Notes: a model not told the origin generated them from the sequence alone. Positions 49,518 to 61,440 are shown, numbered from the stretch's first letter. The stretch: 64,000 nucleotides of DNA from Escallonia rubra (GCA_033065855.1 JAVXUO010003001.1:620001-684000), one strand, 5' to 3'. Program-made: numbers and translations.

Positions 49518-49980
49518 GGGCCAGTTTGACAAAAAAAAATTGCTCTTTTTTTTCAGTTTTAAAAAATGAAAAAAAGCATTTGGTAACCATTTTTTTTTCA
49601 ATTTAAAAAATCAGTTTTTAAACTGAAGAGTAAAAAAAAAAACTTGAAAAACTGATTTTTTTTTTAGACCACCACCACCACCCTCCCACCGCCGGCCGCC
49701 GGCGACCACTGCCGGCAGCCACCTCAGGCGACCACCGCCGGAGACTGCCGGCAGCCACCTTCGACCGCCGGAGACTGCCGGCAGCCACCTCCGGCCACCA
49801 CCACCACCACCGCCACTGCAAACCACCCAAAAAAAAAAGTCAAAATAAAAAGGGTTACCAAACACAAAAAAAAAAACTAAAAAAGAGAGGTTATCAAACA
49901 CCCACTTGTTTTTATTAAAAAAAAATTTAAACTGCTCTTTAAAAACTGAAAACCAAAATTTTTTTTTGTCAAACGAACCC
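49518..49980. mobile_element. Harbinger/Tourist-like MITE, copy 1
   Basis: It starts GGGCCAGTTTGACAAAA, and the far end on the other strand reads GGGTTCGTTTGACAAAA, giving a terminal inverted repeat. TAA flanks both sides (49515-49517, 49981-49983), the 3-bp duplication expected of PIF/Harbinger. The core is a CCGCCGG-AGACTGCCGGCAGCCACC-type minisatellite between A- and T-rich arms. Non-coding. Confidence 0.8.
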
Positions 49981-50289
49981 TAAGTGCTTTGTTGCATGAT
50001 ATATTCTTGTCTAAACAGAAGAATGAGCAACTACGTGTGGAATGTGTTCTGCAATTGTCATTTCTAAAAAGACCCTTTTTTTTTGGGACAGTAACAACTA
50101 AAAAATGACGACTTTTTTGATAGAGGGAGGCAATAGAATTTCTAATTTCACTGTAAATATAGTCAAGCAGAATAAGACCTACCAAACGGACACATTTGTT
50201 GCTTGCAGTGCATTTTTTCAATAGAACTGTAAGAAGTGTCGCGAGAAAAGTATCTTTAGTTTCAAAATGAAGAGGAATCAGATCTATAA

Positions 50290-50743
50290 GGCTAGGTTTG
50301 ACAAAAAAAAAATTGCTCTTTTTTTTCAGTTTTAAAAACTGAAAAAAAAAGGGAGTGTTTGGTAACAATTTTTTTTTTCAATTTAAAAACCCAGTTTTAA
50401 AACTGAAGAGTGAAAAAAAAACTCAAAAAACTGGTTTTTTTTTTCACTTTTGGTTTTTTTTTAGACCACCACCACCACCCTCCCACCTCCGACCGCCGGT
50501 AGCCACCTCCGGTCGCCGGCGCCCACCGCCGGCAGCCACCTCCGGCCGTCGGCCACCACCACCACCGCCACCACAAACCACCCAAAAAAAAAAGTCAAAA
50601 TAAAAAGGGTTACCAAACACTAAAAAAAAAAACTAAAAAAAAAGGGTTATTAAACACCCACTTTAAAAAAAAAATTAAGCTGTTCTTTAAAAAACTGCTC
50701 TTTAGAAACTGAAAACCAAAAAAAAAATTTGTNAAACGAAACC
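50290..50743. mobile_element. Harbinger/Tourist-like MITE, copy 2
   Basis: Same family as copy 1: GGCTAGGTTTGACAAAA start, CCACCACC and CCGCCGGCAGCC core, A-rich arms and an AACGAAACC end. It is flanked by TAA at 50287-50289 and 50744-50746. The right TAA is shared with copy 3. It contains the ambiguous base at 50733. Confidence 0.8.
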
Positions 50744-50746
50744 TAA

Positions 50747-51258
50747 GGGCCAGTTTGACTCTTTTTTTTTTCAGTTTTTAAAAACTGAAAAAAAAAGGAG
50801 CGTTTGGTAACCATTTTTTTTTTCAATTTTTAAAACGAGTTTTTAAACTGAAGTGTAAAAAAAAAACTCCAGAAACTGGTTTTTTTTTTCACTTTTGGTT
50901 TTTTTTTCTTAGACCACCACCACCACCCTCCCACCGCCGGAGACTGCCGGCAGCCACCTCCGGCCGCCGGAGACTACCGGCAGCCACCTTCGGCCGCCGG
51001 CGACCACCGGCAGCCACCTCCGGCCGCCGGCGACTGCCGGCAGCCAGCCACCACCACCGGCCACCACCGCTACATCTCACCACCGTCACCGCAAACCACA
51101 AAAAAAAAAGTCAAAATAAAAAGGGTTACCAAACACTAAAAAAAAAAGGGGTTATCAAACACCATTTGTTTTTATAAAAAAAAAAATTAAACTGCTCTTT
51201 AAAAAACTGCTCTTTAAAAACTGAAAACCAAAAAAAAAATTTTGTCAAACGAACTCTA
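50747..51258. mobile_element. Harbinger/Tourist-like MITE, copy 3 (head-to-tail with copy 2)
   Basis: It starts GGGCCAGTTTGAC immediately after the TAA that ends copy 2, and ends GTCAAACGAACTC near 51256. The core holds four or more CGCCGG-CGACTGCCGGCAGCCACC-type units, more than in the other copies. TATAA follows its right end, so the exact boundary is uncertain by about two bases. Confidence 0.75.
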
Positions 51259-51262
51259 TAAG

Positions 51263-52025
51263 TGTTGGATCTGGTTCTCACTCCCCTTATTGAAGTCATT
51301 CATGGACTCGATCGAGTAAAGTCCTCCGAGATATTTTATTAAGGAAAAAGGCATATTAAATACAAGAGCAGAACCATAAGTCTTCAACTCACCTTCTGAG
51401 CAAACCCGAATAACTTTAAAACTGAAGCCACTGAAGGGTAATAAATCTTTGAACTAATGGTCCCCCACCTTTCTCTCAATGGCTTTCTGCATGATATTCT
51501 TCACCCTAGAGATGGGGTCTTGTTCTTCTTTCCTCAAATGCCCAAACCCATAGCCACAGTAGACTTCTTCTTTTCAGATTGTGCAGCTATTTTTCTGTTT
51601 ATTTCTATGACTACACAAGACCCTTTTCTAGATCTCTCAGCAAGTTTTAATTAAGCAACACAGTGACACAACAACTTAGAAGAGTGTCTGGTGAATCCGC
51701 AGTAAATAATGGTGACCTTTTTCCATTTCTGGCTGCATGCAGTGTCCAAATTCAACTGTAGTGAGAATTGAAATCACCATTTCTACATGAATGAACTTTG
51801 ATGAACGTGTGGATGTTTAAATGTAGACGGTGCCCTTTCACCTAAGTGATCTATCATAAATCAACTGTCATCACCTAGACAATAGACAGAAGTATACACA
51901 ATCCATTGTATCAGCGCATAAATTCAATTTCCAGCCAACCGACCTTCTTTAGTACTACAGCATATATGATAACTTCTTTGATTGGGTTAGCTCACTGAGT
52001 TGAGCTCAGGCTGATCAATCACGTG
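51263..52025. other. Intergenic, nothing recognised
   Basis: Short frames only (51457-51654 on plus has no motif). No repeats that I can place. Confidence 0.4.
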
Positions 52026-52200
52026 CCCTGGGCGATGACACAAGTCGACAAGTGAAAGAGGCTCCGGTCACTTTGTGCGAGGCTGGGGAGGGTTATTAGC
52101 TATAAAAAAGCTATTGTCCCTGCCATTGCCGAGGCCGCTGTAAAATTTTGAACCCATGACCTTTAGGTAACGCTGTAGCAGCCTACCGTTGCTCACTCTC
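52026..52200 (-). mobile_element. Au-like tRNA-derived SINE (approximate limits)
   Basis: On minus it reads GTGAGCAACGGTAGGCTGCT (A-box region) and then AAAGGTCATGGGTTCAAAAT (B-box). The GC-rich body follows with ACCCTCCCCAGCCTCGC and CCGGAGCCT. This order matches the Au-type SINEs found in many angiosperms. No target-site duplication was found, and the ends are uncertain. Confidence 0.55.
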
Positions 52201-52708
52201 AACGATAAAAGCCAATGAAAAGGGGGAAGAAAAAAATAAGGACGACATTAAGGAGAAACAAACTTTGTTGGTCGATATGAACTTGTCAAAATCACCACTT
52301 GTCACAAACACAAAGTCATGGTGCTAATGTAACATATCATTCTTGTTGTCTATTAAGGTGGATAGAGATCACCTAAGCTATGTAAAATACACGGTTAAGT
52401 TGAATCTTGACCCGGCCACATCGAAATTGGGAGATAAATAATTTGATCTTATAAGACATTGTGATGAACTCTTAAGCACTTTTTCGACTAGCCTTTTTGA
52501 GGGAGACAAATCATGGGTCGAAGCCCTTGACTGAGTCGTTATCTCTAATATGCACATAGGTTAAATGAAGTCACAGAAATAAGGACTCAAACCGGAAGAA
52601 ACACGAAGCCAATGAAGTCAATAGCCTTGCCATAGACATGGTTCAAGTCTTTGCCAGGAGTTCAGGAACTGCCTAGCAATCCGTTATCTCTTTCTAGTCA
52701 GCTAGACT

Positions 52709-53530
52709 TTTTTTTTTCCTAAGCAAGTTGCATTAATTAAAATTAACCATTACAACCTAAAAGCAATACTTAACTGAGCATTCCTGGAAAGACAGAGACA
52801 ACTGCATCCAAACGGATGGTCCCAGAAATGGCCAACATAACCTTGGAGAAAATCAAAGAAAACATAAGGGCTACCCGTATTTGGGAGTACCAAATCAAGG
52901 GGTAGCCAGATCGGGAAGATGCAGGGAAATGCATAAGATCCCTCACTCCCACTGAAACATATGTGAGAGCCTTGGGCCGCATAGAGTGACAATTTACATT
53001 ACTGCCGCAGTCAACATCGGAGCCATAGAAGGTGGAGGGGGTCCTCCCAAGACCAGATCAAAGCGATCCACAGCTCGAAGGGAGTATGCATCCTCCAAAT
53101 CTAGCAGATCCGACATCTTCAAGCCACCATCTCACCTTTTCGGACCCACATTGAAGATTTCTATCCAAACCCGTCAGATCGACGGTTCGGAAACAACGAC
53201 GGATCTGAGAAAAACTCTCAGATCTGAGAGTAGCGAAAGAGATAGGGTACCTATGGGGCTGAAGGATTTCTGATCTGGAGGGATAGTAGAGATCGAAGGG
53301 GGGAGGAAGGCGGTGGTGGGTGATGGGAATTGGCAGGGTGAGTTGCCACAAATGGGGGAGGATGGGATGTAAGGGATAAGAAGGTAGAGGACCACAAGGG
53401 GGGGCCTCCCCTTCCAGCCTCACAGCCATGGAGGCTGAAGGAGGAAGGGGCGGCTGAGAAAATCTTCGGGAGAGAGGGACGAACAAAGAGTTTTTTAGGG
53501 CCCGCGTCTTTTTCCTCTTCTTCCTTTAAA
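52709..53530 (-). mobile_element. Possible retroposon with poly(A) end, unidentified
   Basis: Read on minus, the block starts with a pyrimidine-rich leader and an ATG-headed frame (MAVRLEGEAPPCGPLPSYP from about 53430). It ends AATGCAACTTGCTTAGG followed by A10 (52709-52718 as T on plus). This layout suggests a truncated LINE or a retrocopy. Flanking TCTAG(C/T)TG(A/G)CT-like sequences are similar but not identical. I recognise no domain in its frames. Confidence 0.35.
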
Positions 53531-55180
53531 AAACCCAGCCAACTAGATCACGTGCAAGGAGCATGGCCGGTTTGCTGGACCAATAACATGTTGCCACGTG
53601 GAGGGCCAAAAAAATTTCCTATGTCAACAAATCATATTTGTTTTCCAAAATATGTCAACAAAAGAAAGCTGCTTATAGAACATTGATATTGCGGGAAACC
53701 AGCATTATCAATTGAAGACCTCTTTTTGTCAAACCAGCATAATCAATGCTACCCCGGTTTTATCGTTTATCGGAGTTACTGATATCAAGTACTGTAAAAA
53801 AATATCCTACAGTATTCCTCGGGACAGAGAAGTTCACAAAGGATAGCCTAGTCCAAGTTGTATGTTTAAACTGAGAAATACTGACCCAGTAATCTCTCTT
53901 TTCTTCCTAAAGCTATTAGCTGGGGCTTTTGGCCATTGATCACCTTTAACTTAAGCTGACCATGAACTTGTTCTTGCTTGGCTTTTTCTAATATACAGTT
54001 ATCTTACCTAGTACAAACATTAATGTACACAGGAACAAATAAAGTACATGAAAAGTAGGTGCAAGCAGCAAACTATAACCAAAACCTGTAGAAGATAAGA
54101 GGATTACTTTTAAGTTAACAACAGGACCAGTCTGTTCTCAGCAGAAATGACCCCCGTTGAATGCAAGGTTAGATTCGTTGTCCCCCTCTTATTGGCATGA
54201 ACCATTTCAGACCTCTGGAAGATTATGTAAAGCGCTAATTTAGCTGCAGCCTGCATGTGAGAGAACAGAGCAACAGAATGAACTACAACTGGAAACTCGG
54301 GTGCGCGATCTCCCGCAATTCCGGATTTGAGACCAACGTCACTGATATAGATACAACTTAGATGCAAGGTCCTTGAAACAAAGGCCCTTCACTGCAGCAC
54401 ATGTAATAACTGTTTACATGAAAACTAGTAATGAATTTTACCTACATATATATATACATAAAAGGAACTAGAAGTGCATAATGACCATTCATGAAGATAA
54501 CTTTTTGTAAGATAACTTTTTGTACGCACTGCGACTTGGATCAGGAAGAATACCAATCATAGGAGTGCAATTTAGACAAATTATAAGCGTTTCAAGAAAC
54601 CCGGTGAAACCACCGACTCAAAGGCGCTTATCAATGGCTATCAAAATCAACATATCGCAAAAGAGTTTACACTGTTGAGGAGTCCAAAACATTGCTGTCT
54701 TAATAATATCCAGCCAAAAAGTCTTTCATATGACCAACAAGAAATTAAAGAGATTCCACTTGAAACACCAAATGTCAATCTTGAAACAAGACGAATCAAC
54801 ATAGTACGTAATCACCGTCTAAAGCATCGAGACTTGTTTATTTCAAACACTTAGAAGTGTCTTCTAAAGTTTGAACACTTATCACTCTCTGTTAGTTTTG
54901 CTGGTAATATAATCGGTAATGAAATGAGAAACGATGAGTCTTTTGTTACGGTGGATCCAAAATTCAGCTAAATATCTCTCATTAAAATGCAAATTAGAAA
55001 TAAAAGTATAAAAATTGCATTGCTGTAATCATAACAAGGCACGCCCTTGCATCTCATTCAAACGACAGAATCATGGTCAAAGTTCTATAACAAATCGGAC
55101 CGAGTAAAATGTATTTTGGGCGGCCGAACATTTAGTATATGTGAATAAATTAATTGGAGCCGCATATCGAAACACAAATA
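53531..55180. other. Intergenic, nothing recognised
   Basis: AT-rich with several short frames of no recognisable content and a TA-rich stretch near 54445-54465. No gene or element ends identified. Confidence 0.4.
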
Positions 55181-55253
55181 GCGCCCATGGCCTAATGGAT
55201 AAGGCGTCTGACTTCTAATCAGGCGATTGTGGGTTCGAGTCCCACTGGGCGTG
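55181..55253 (+). tRNA. tRNA-Arg-TCT: tRNA-Arg (anticodon TCT)
   Basis: This 73-base sequence folds into a full cloverleaf. The acceptor GCGCCCA pairs with TGGGCGT, with G as discriminator. The D arm is GCCTAATGGATAAGGC. The anticodon stem TCTGA/TCAGG encloses the loop CTTCTAA, so the anticodon is TCT, reading AGA. The T arm is GTGGG-TTCGAGT-CCCAC. The B-box GGTTCGAGTCC is at 55232-55242 and there is no intron. A CAA motif at 55175-55177 lies just upstream, as is common for plant tRNA genes, and a pol III terminator follows. It appears functional. Confidence 0.96.
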
Positions 55254-55257
55254 GATG

Positions 55258-55262
55258 TTTTT
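55258..55262 (+). terminator. RNA polymerase III terminator of tRNA-Arg
   Basis: TTTTT four bases past the discriminator base of the tRNA. Confidence 0.85.
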
Positions 55263-55454
55263 GTGTTCGTATTAGGTCGAGTTGGGTTGGGCCCTTTGTA
55301 GGCGGGCGGCCTTTGGTACTTTGCTTTACGTGGGCCGCCCGTTTACCTTTCGGATGTTTTGGATGATCTTGTGATTCAATCCGTAAAGTTTTTATGAGGT
55401 CTTTGGACTTTTTGAAAAAGAAAAAAAAACAAAGATGCCTCAAATTTTTTTTTA

Positions 55455-56476
55455 GTTCCCGTTTATTTCACGAAAACGTTTTCAAAATAGAAGGCATATG
55501 GCCACATTTTTAGCAATTATTTTTCGTTGTGTGGATGACGCATGGAAAAAATGATAAATCTACCTTGTATCAAAAAGCTCAAAAACCACTCTCTCTCAAC
55601 AACACAACACGCAATACCACAATAAAAGTAAATAAGCTATTCAAGAGGTCAAACAACCTATTTCTAGTAAAACGATGGCAAAACACCCAAGCAATCGCCA
55701 CCACCCATTCCTCGTCCAAAACCAACACCTACCACACCACTGATCTGGACCACCACTGGTCGCCCACCCACCACCACTATACCATCCAAGATCGGCACTC
55801 AACGAGCACCCAAACAAGCAAATTGACATTACAAACCCACCATATGATCGACACCACATCACTCATTGTCGTTGCACTAACGGTCGCAACCAACACCAAT
55901 AGATCAGCATCACCTCCATTGGTAAACGTTACTATCTACCCACAAAAATCGTCGGTCACCCTAGAGCCTATTATTCACCTACTCCACAACCACCATCACC
56001 ACCTGTGAAAGCATCAAACTTTCAAAATACTGTCACAAATTTTGACCGTTGTAAGCCATGAGGCCTTAAGACCATGACCCAATATCGTCGTTGCCGGTCA
56101 TTAGCCACGTGCCCAATTACTGTCGCTGACCATCATCACCACCTTCAAACTGCTACTCATCGGGAGACATTTTGTGAGGATGCGGATGGATCGGGGAGTG
56201 CAGAAGGCAGCAATAACAGTGGTGGTGTAGTGGTGGTGGCACCGGTGGTGATCATTGCTGATGTGGGCAACAGAAAGAGAAAAACGGGCTTCAGAAATAG
56301 ATAGAGTGACGGGTTTTGAATGCTTGAAATGACTTGCCCTTTTTATTTTTGCAAATCATTTCCCAATAAAATTCCATCTTTTTATGTGAATGGTAAAAAA
56401 AATTTGCAAAATTTTCCAATAATCACGTCAAATACCTGAAAATAAGAAAAATATTTTATGTGAAACAAATAGGGCC
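55455..56476. mobile_element. Foldback element with imperfect terminal repeats (GTTCCCGTTTATTTCACG type)
   Basis: The left end GTTCCCGTTTATTTCACGAA and the opposite-strand right end GGCCCTATTTGTTTCACATA align with few differences. Both are followed by AAAA(C/T)(G/A)TTTTTC-like sequence. Such GGGCCCGTTTGTTTCAC ends are common in plant non-autonomous elements. The core is rich in CCACCA and GGTGGT triplets (55690-56260), which creates long but meaningless frames. No target-site duplication was read. The superfamily is unresolved. Confidence 0.55.
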
Positions 56477-57059
56477 GTGAAAAAAATCTTTATTTGACCT
56501 AGTTAGAGAAGAAGAATCAAGGGTTGTTAGATAAAATTGAAATTTAAGCAATAAAGTTGTCAAAAAGAAAACTTAAAGCGACCAAATTTTTATCATTGGG
56601 TTAACTAGTTTGGTAAACCAAAGTTTCTGCTTGAAATTGTTTTGTGTTACATATTTATTCATTTGACCATACTAGTATATAGCACGTGTATTGTATGTGA
56701 ATAAAGTCGAGAGTAATGTTTGAAGTGATATTATTATCTTTTTTGGGATCAAAATAATGTCATTTAATTATGTTCTTATTTCTTTTGTGACTTGTTTTAG
56801 CAGAAATGTATGTTTGATATTCGCAATTGTAATCAGTTCAATGTTTGAAAATATTCTTCGTAGAGTTCTGGATTGAAGAAATGTTTGATGGTACTCTTGA
56901 AAATAAAAGCAAATTATAAATTAAAAGAATGAATCTACGTTTTTATTTTTGTGATCTGTTAAATTGGTTTATGGTTAAGATTTGTAATTTTCAAGGCCAG
57001 ATGTTTTGCATTTCATCAATAAGAAATGCAAAACACCCAGTCTTCAACTGCAATAACCT

Positions 57060-57565
57060 AACATATTTTCAGTTCAAATTGGCACAATGTTTAAGCCTTG
57101 TTTTTTTATATGCATATTTAACCCTTTTTCATTGTTTTCTAGTATTTTTTTTCCAACAATTGTTTGTTTCTTAATTGATTTTTCATGTATTTCAGTTTCT
57201 TTATTTTGTTTTTGTTTTTGTTTTTCAGTTTTTCAATTAGTTAATTGTTTGCTAAACTAAAAATGAAAGAAAAAAAATATTACAGTTCTCATTAACCAGT
57301 TCAATATCTAATGTTTATTTCATTTTAATCAAATTAAAAAGAGAATAATAAAAGAATTTATTTGTTCTGTTTTTCGTTCTCATCACACTTTTCATTTTTC
57401 CAATGTATAGAATAGATTCATTACCCAATGTTCTTTTAATTTCATCAAAATTTAAAAGGGAGTAATAACAAAATGGTAAGAATGTAATTGACGCAATTAA
57501 CGGATGACATAATCGTTCAAAAATGATTTACAACATTCATACTTTTATAGGTATTATAAATATAA
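57060..57565 (+). repeat. Dispersed repeat, copy B (partner at 41760-42265)
   Basis: Same blocks and orientation as copy A, ending with ACTTTTATAGGTATTAT. Non-coding. See copy A for the shared motifs. Confidence 0.6.
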
Positions 57566-58917
57566 ATTTATACATTTAAGTTTATGTCCTAAAATTTTCT
57601 ATTACCAACGCCGTGTTGGATGTGTTAGTGGGGTAATAAGGGTGACAGTGGCAAAAATATGTCAATCACGGTGGTGGCAGTGGTGCATGACGATACGATG
57701 TTGGTGATTGTGATGATGGCGAAAAGCAATGACATGATGGTCAAGGTGACAATTGCAGTGTGGTAAATATAGAGATGGTTTTGGCGGGCATGGAGGTAGT
57801 GGAGGGAGCATTGGTGTGGTAGAGGTGGCGGTGTCCTCATGATGGTGATAGTATTATGGTGCAATGATGGTATCGTGGTGGCTAGGCCATGGCAATTGTG
57901 GTGGTGCCGTGGTGGTGGCCAAACTATTTCTCTCCCCTTTTTAATTTGGGACAAAATCTAACTTAACCTTATATATCACATAATCCAGGACTTTCCCCAG
58001 TACATTGCCGATGTGGAATCTCTATACATCCTAATACACATAGAGTTGTCAAATCTCACACTTAGACATTAAGTTTTTATTACTATAGTGACATTCTCGC
58101 TTTCAAAGTTTCTTATTTTTTGTGTTTAAATGAAAAGGGCAATGTTAATACACAAATGTCTCATTAGGGGTGAGCACGATATGATTTGAAGTTAAATCGT
58201 GAACTGAACTATTACCCCTCTATTTGAAAATTTTCAAACTGAACCGAATCGAACACAATCGGTATGGACGGTTCGATTTAGTCGGTTTAGATCGGTTTAC
58301 GTCTATTTAAAAAAGTTCTCCCTTTTCACACCTACTATTGGATCTTCCTTTCTCACCGGTTTTTCCCCGACTATGAAGAGAAAGATTTGGAAAAAAAAAA
58401 AGTGGCACCCTCTCACTTCTCTTATCTTCACCCAAAAAACTTGCCAACTATAATGGCTTAAACTTTCTTCCTTCATTTTTATGCGAAGCAAATGTTTAAA
58501 GCAGCTTAAGAAGAAATTAAACAATACCGAAGGAGAATACGAAAAAAGGCTAGTTGAACCTGGCAGCTCATCTGATCCGTTTGACATGAAATATTCTGAC
58601 TACGATCGACTTTAGGGTGAAATTTTGGTACAAAAATTAAAAGCACACTCGACAATGGATGTGTTTTAACCTGTTACCCGCCCCGGCCAGTCTCGTTAAT
58701 TTCAAAAATGTTTATTTAATTTTAGCAACCATTCACATCATTTATATATAAGCTACCTTTACACTTCGACATAATAAAATTTACGTTAGGCTAAATATAC
58801 ACTTTTTTATGCTAAATTCACATTTATTTATTATCGAAGTGTTAAAGTGTACCAACATTTCCTATTTAAATGACTAAAGTACGTGAATTTAGCTTTATTC
58901 TTTCTCATAAAGAACAT
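57566..58917. other. Intergenic with GGTGGT-rich tract and a possible hAT end
   Basis: 57630-57930 is a GGTGGT/GATGGT low-complexity tract. At about 58166 TAGGGGTGAGCACG, followed by GAACCGAAT and CGGTTTAGATCGG repeats to 58310, resembles one end of a hAT-type element; no partner end was seen. No gene. Confidence 0.4.
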
Positions 58918-59480
58918 GACACAACCTAACCTTAATGCATCGTGTCCCACAATTGCATATTAAATTTTGAGTTTGACTGAAACAATGTTCGCCTGATGAT
59001 CTGGAAGGAAAAAAAAGAGGTTTGAATCCAAAATCAAGGGCTCCAAACAACACTCTTCATCGAGACCCTCGCACAACATAATCTTATAGTATTAGGTTAC
59101 TTAGAGCTGCGTTGTAGGCCTTAAGTATGATAGAGAAATATACGCCTTATTCTAGTCCCAAAACTAGAGTTCCGGAACACATTTTTCATCAGAGATCAGG
59201 CACAACCTAATCTTAATGTATCATGTCCTAAAAGATGCATTTTGAGCCCAAAAGCTCAAAAAAGGAAATATTGGCTTGATGTGGGAGCATAATCATCCAA
59301 GCCCAGAATATGGGTTTCGTTTGACAATTTTCATAAGGTATCTAATACAAGTTAACATTACGGCATCATATCTGAGAGTTGCGTTTTGACCTCAAAATTT
59401 GATAGAAAAAGATGCTGGCCTAATACGGGACAAAATCGTCCGAGACTCAAAACATGGGTTTTAGACTTTTCGTCATGGAC
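58918..59480. repeat. Degenerate tandem array, period about 130-155 bases
   Basis: ACAACCTAA(C/T)CTTAATG(C/T)ATC(G/A)TGTCC-type starts occur at about 58920, 59073 (ACAACATAATCTTATAG), 59202 and 59345 (more diverged). Each is followed by a (T/G)TTTTGA(G/C)C(C/T)-type block and a TTCG/CCTGAT-type block. The units are too diverged to belong to a recently amplified satellite. Confidence 0.5.
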
Positions 59481-60374
59481 GTATTATCAATGAAACTATT
59501 GTTTTGAATAACGTTCATGATTAATATGTTATTTCTTATTATGTTATCTATTAGAATTTATTTGCTTTTATTTGGAAAAACCTTATGGTAAGTTTAAATT
59601 TGCAATCCCATTTTGGAGCACTCTGGTACTCATTTAGCTAACGCAAGTGCGAGGTAGAATGGGAAGGTTTAAAACGGGTAAAGATTTGCTAGGATCCTAA
59701 CCCTCTGGCGATCTAGTCCATGACTTCACATTCTTTGTTGGCTATTTTGATAGGCTTTTCAATCCAAACAGACAGTTAATAGTACATTTGCGTGAAAAAG
59801 TGGGTCAAAATATCGGGAGACAAGGTTTGTGCCAAATTTTCAATAGTACTACTAAACAATTGATTCGATGATCTTAAAGCCGTATATATCTTTTGTAAGG
59901 GTAAATCATTTACCACAATTCAGAGCAAAACTAAAAGCATAAAGTGCACTAAGCCATACCTCAGAGTTGGAATTATGCTATCAGGCAAAAAACGATGAGA
60001 AACAATGCAATTTAGGGAGAGATAATTCCCAATCACTCCATACTATCTTCAAGCAGATACTAAGCTACGTAAGTTTCCAAATCATATGATTTTGTGACAA
60101 CTTCCATCTCATAGGTCTCCCAAGAACCATGTTCCCAAATATGTGTATGAGTTCCTTTTGTGCTTCTTTTGTGGCTGTGCAAACTCTACCCTTTATTTCC
60201 CTCAAATACCAGTAGCCAGTGGCAACAAGGGTAACCTACGTATGCGAGCTAATAACCCAGTACACTGAAAATTGTGACTGATTCTGTACAGCTCTTCGTT
60301 CTAGGTTATGTGTGGCCCGTGTAGGGTAGGCAACTAATTTGGGAATCTTTCTTAAACTCCAACCGCATTCATTG
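59481..60374. other. Intergenic, nothing recognised
   Basis: No gene or repeat identified. It ends at the 8-bp target copy of the adjacent hAT element. Confidence 0.4.
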
Positions 60375-60382
60375 GGCATATC

Positions 60383-61432
60383 TAGACCTGACAAAAATTG
60401 GACCGGACCCGCGGGTCTACCCGTACCCGGTCAAAAAACCCGGGTACGGGTACATAATTAGGATACCCATAAAAAACGGACCCGTACCTAAACCGACCCG
60501 TAAAATCCGGGTAAGTTTGGGTCGGTTACCGGGTACCCGGTTATATCAATATATATACAACTTTTAGGGATAAATATCTCATTCCCTCCTCTTATCACTT
60601 CCGTCCCTACCTCTCAATTCACTCTCAACCTCACAGATCCCCCCATTTCTTATCTCAAGTCCCTCTCTCTCTATCAGATCTACCTAAGTCACGGCCACTG
60701 TGCTCCACCCAAGGCGCCAAGTCGTTCAGTCACTCCACGATCTACCACAAGTCACGCCGTGCCGTCGCGCCTTCTCCTCCGATCCGTCGCGCCGTCGCCC
60801 CCAATGGTCACCCCGTCTCCCTCTCGCCGCCGATCCGTTGCCCATTCGTCGCCGATCCGTCACTGTCACCACAGATCCGTCGCCCAGTCGCCACTGAACG
60901 ATCACTCGTTGCCTTGTGAATGTTGGATAGATCTTTCAGTCGGTGGATCTTGATGATGGTCGTATCGATGTTCAGATTTTTATTTTTTTTCGCCGTTTGA
61001 TAGACGTAAAGTTGCCTTGTGATTGTTGGGTAGATTTTGATGATGGTCGTGTCGATGTTCAGATTTTGTTTTCCCATTTGAAAGATATCCGGATTGGTTT
61101 TTTTTTTTCTGTTTGAAAGATGTTCAGATTTTTTTTTTTGTGGATTGAAAGATGTTCAGATTTTTTTTTTGTGGATTGAAAGATGTTCAGATTGTTGTGT
61201 AATGAATTGATGGAGAAAGAATGAAAAGTATGTCTAATTACTAAGTAGTAGGTATTTAAAATCTATTTATTCAAAAAAATAATTAGTCAGGAAAAATTGT
61301 GATTTACCCGCGGGTAATACGGGTTCTCATAAACTGTACCCGAAAAGCGGGTAAATTTTATCCGACCCGTTTTATCCGAATCCGGCCGGATTTTACCCGT
61401 ATCTCGACGGGTATACCCGTTTGCCAGGTCTA
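60383..61432. mobile_element. Non-autonomous hAT element, 1050 bp, with perfect 8-bp target-site duplication
   Basis: GGCATATC flanks both sides (60375-60382 and 61433-61440). The ends read TAGACCTGACAAA and, on the other strand, TAGACCTGGCAAA. Both subterminal regions are packed with (A)CGGGTA/TACCCG motifs, candidate transposase binding sites. The middle has a GC-rich stretch (60690-60900) with Arg/Ser/Pro-type frames and two diverged copies of a TTGATGATGGTCGT(A/G)TCGATGTTCAGA-type unit. There is no transposase, so it would depend on an autonomous partner. Confidence 0.88.
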
Positions 61433-61440
61433 GGCATATC

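Noticed and set aside
49611..51101. Several Gly/Trp- and Pro-rich frames
   Set aside because: They run through the CCG/CCACC cores of the MITEs and repeat with the minisatellite unit.
55529..56304. 159- and 76-residue plus-strand frames (Thr/His- and Val/Gly-rich)
   Set aside because: They are translations of CCACCA and GGTGGT low complexity inside a foldback element.
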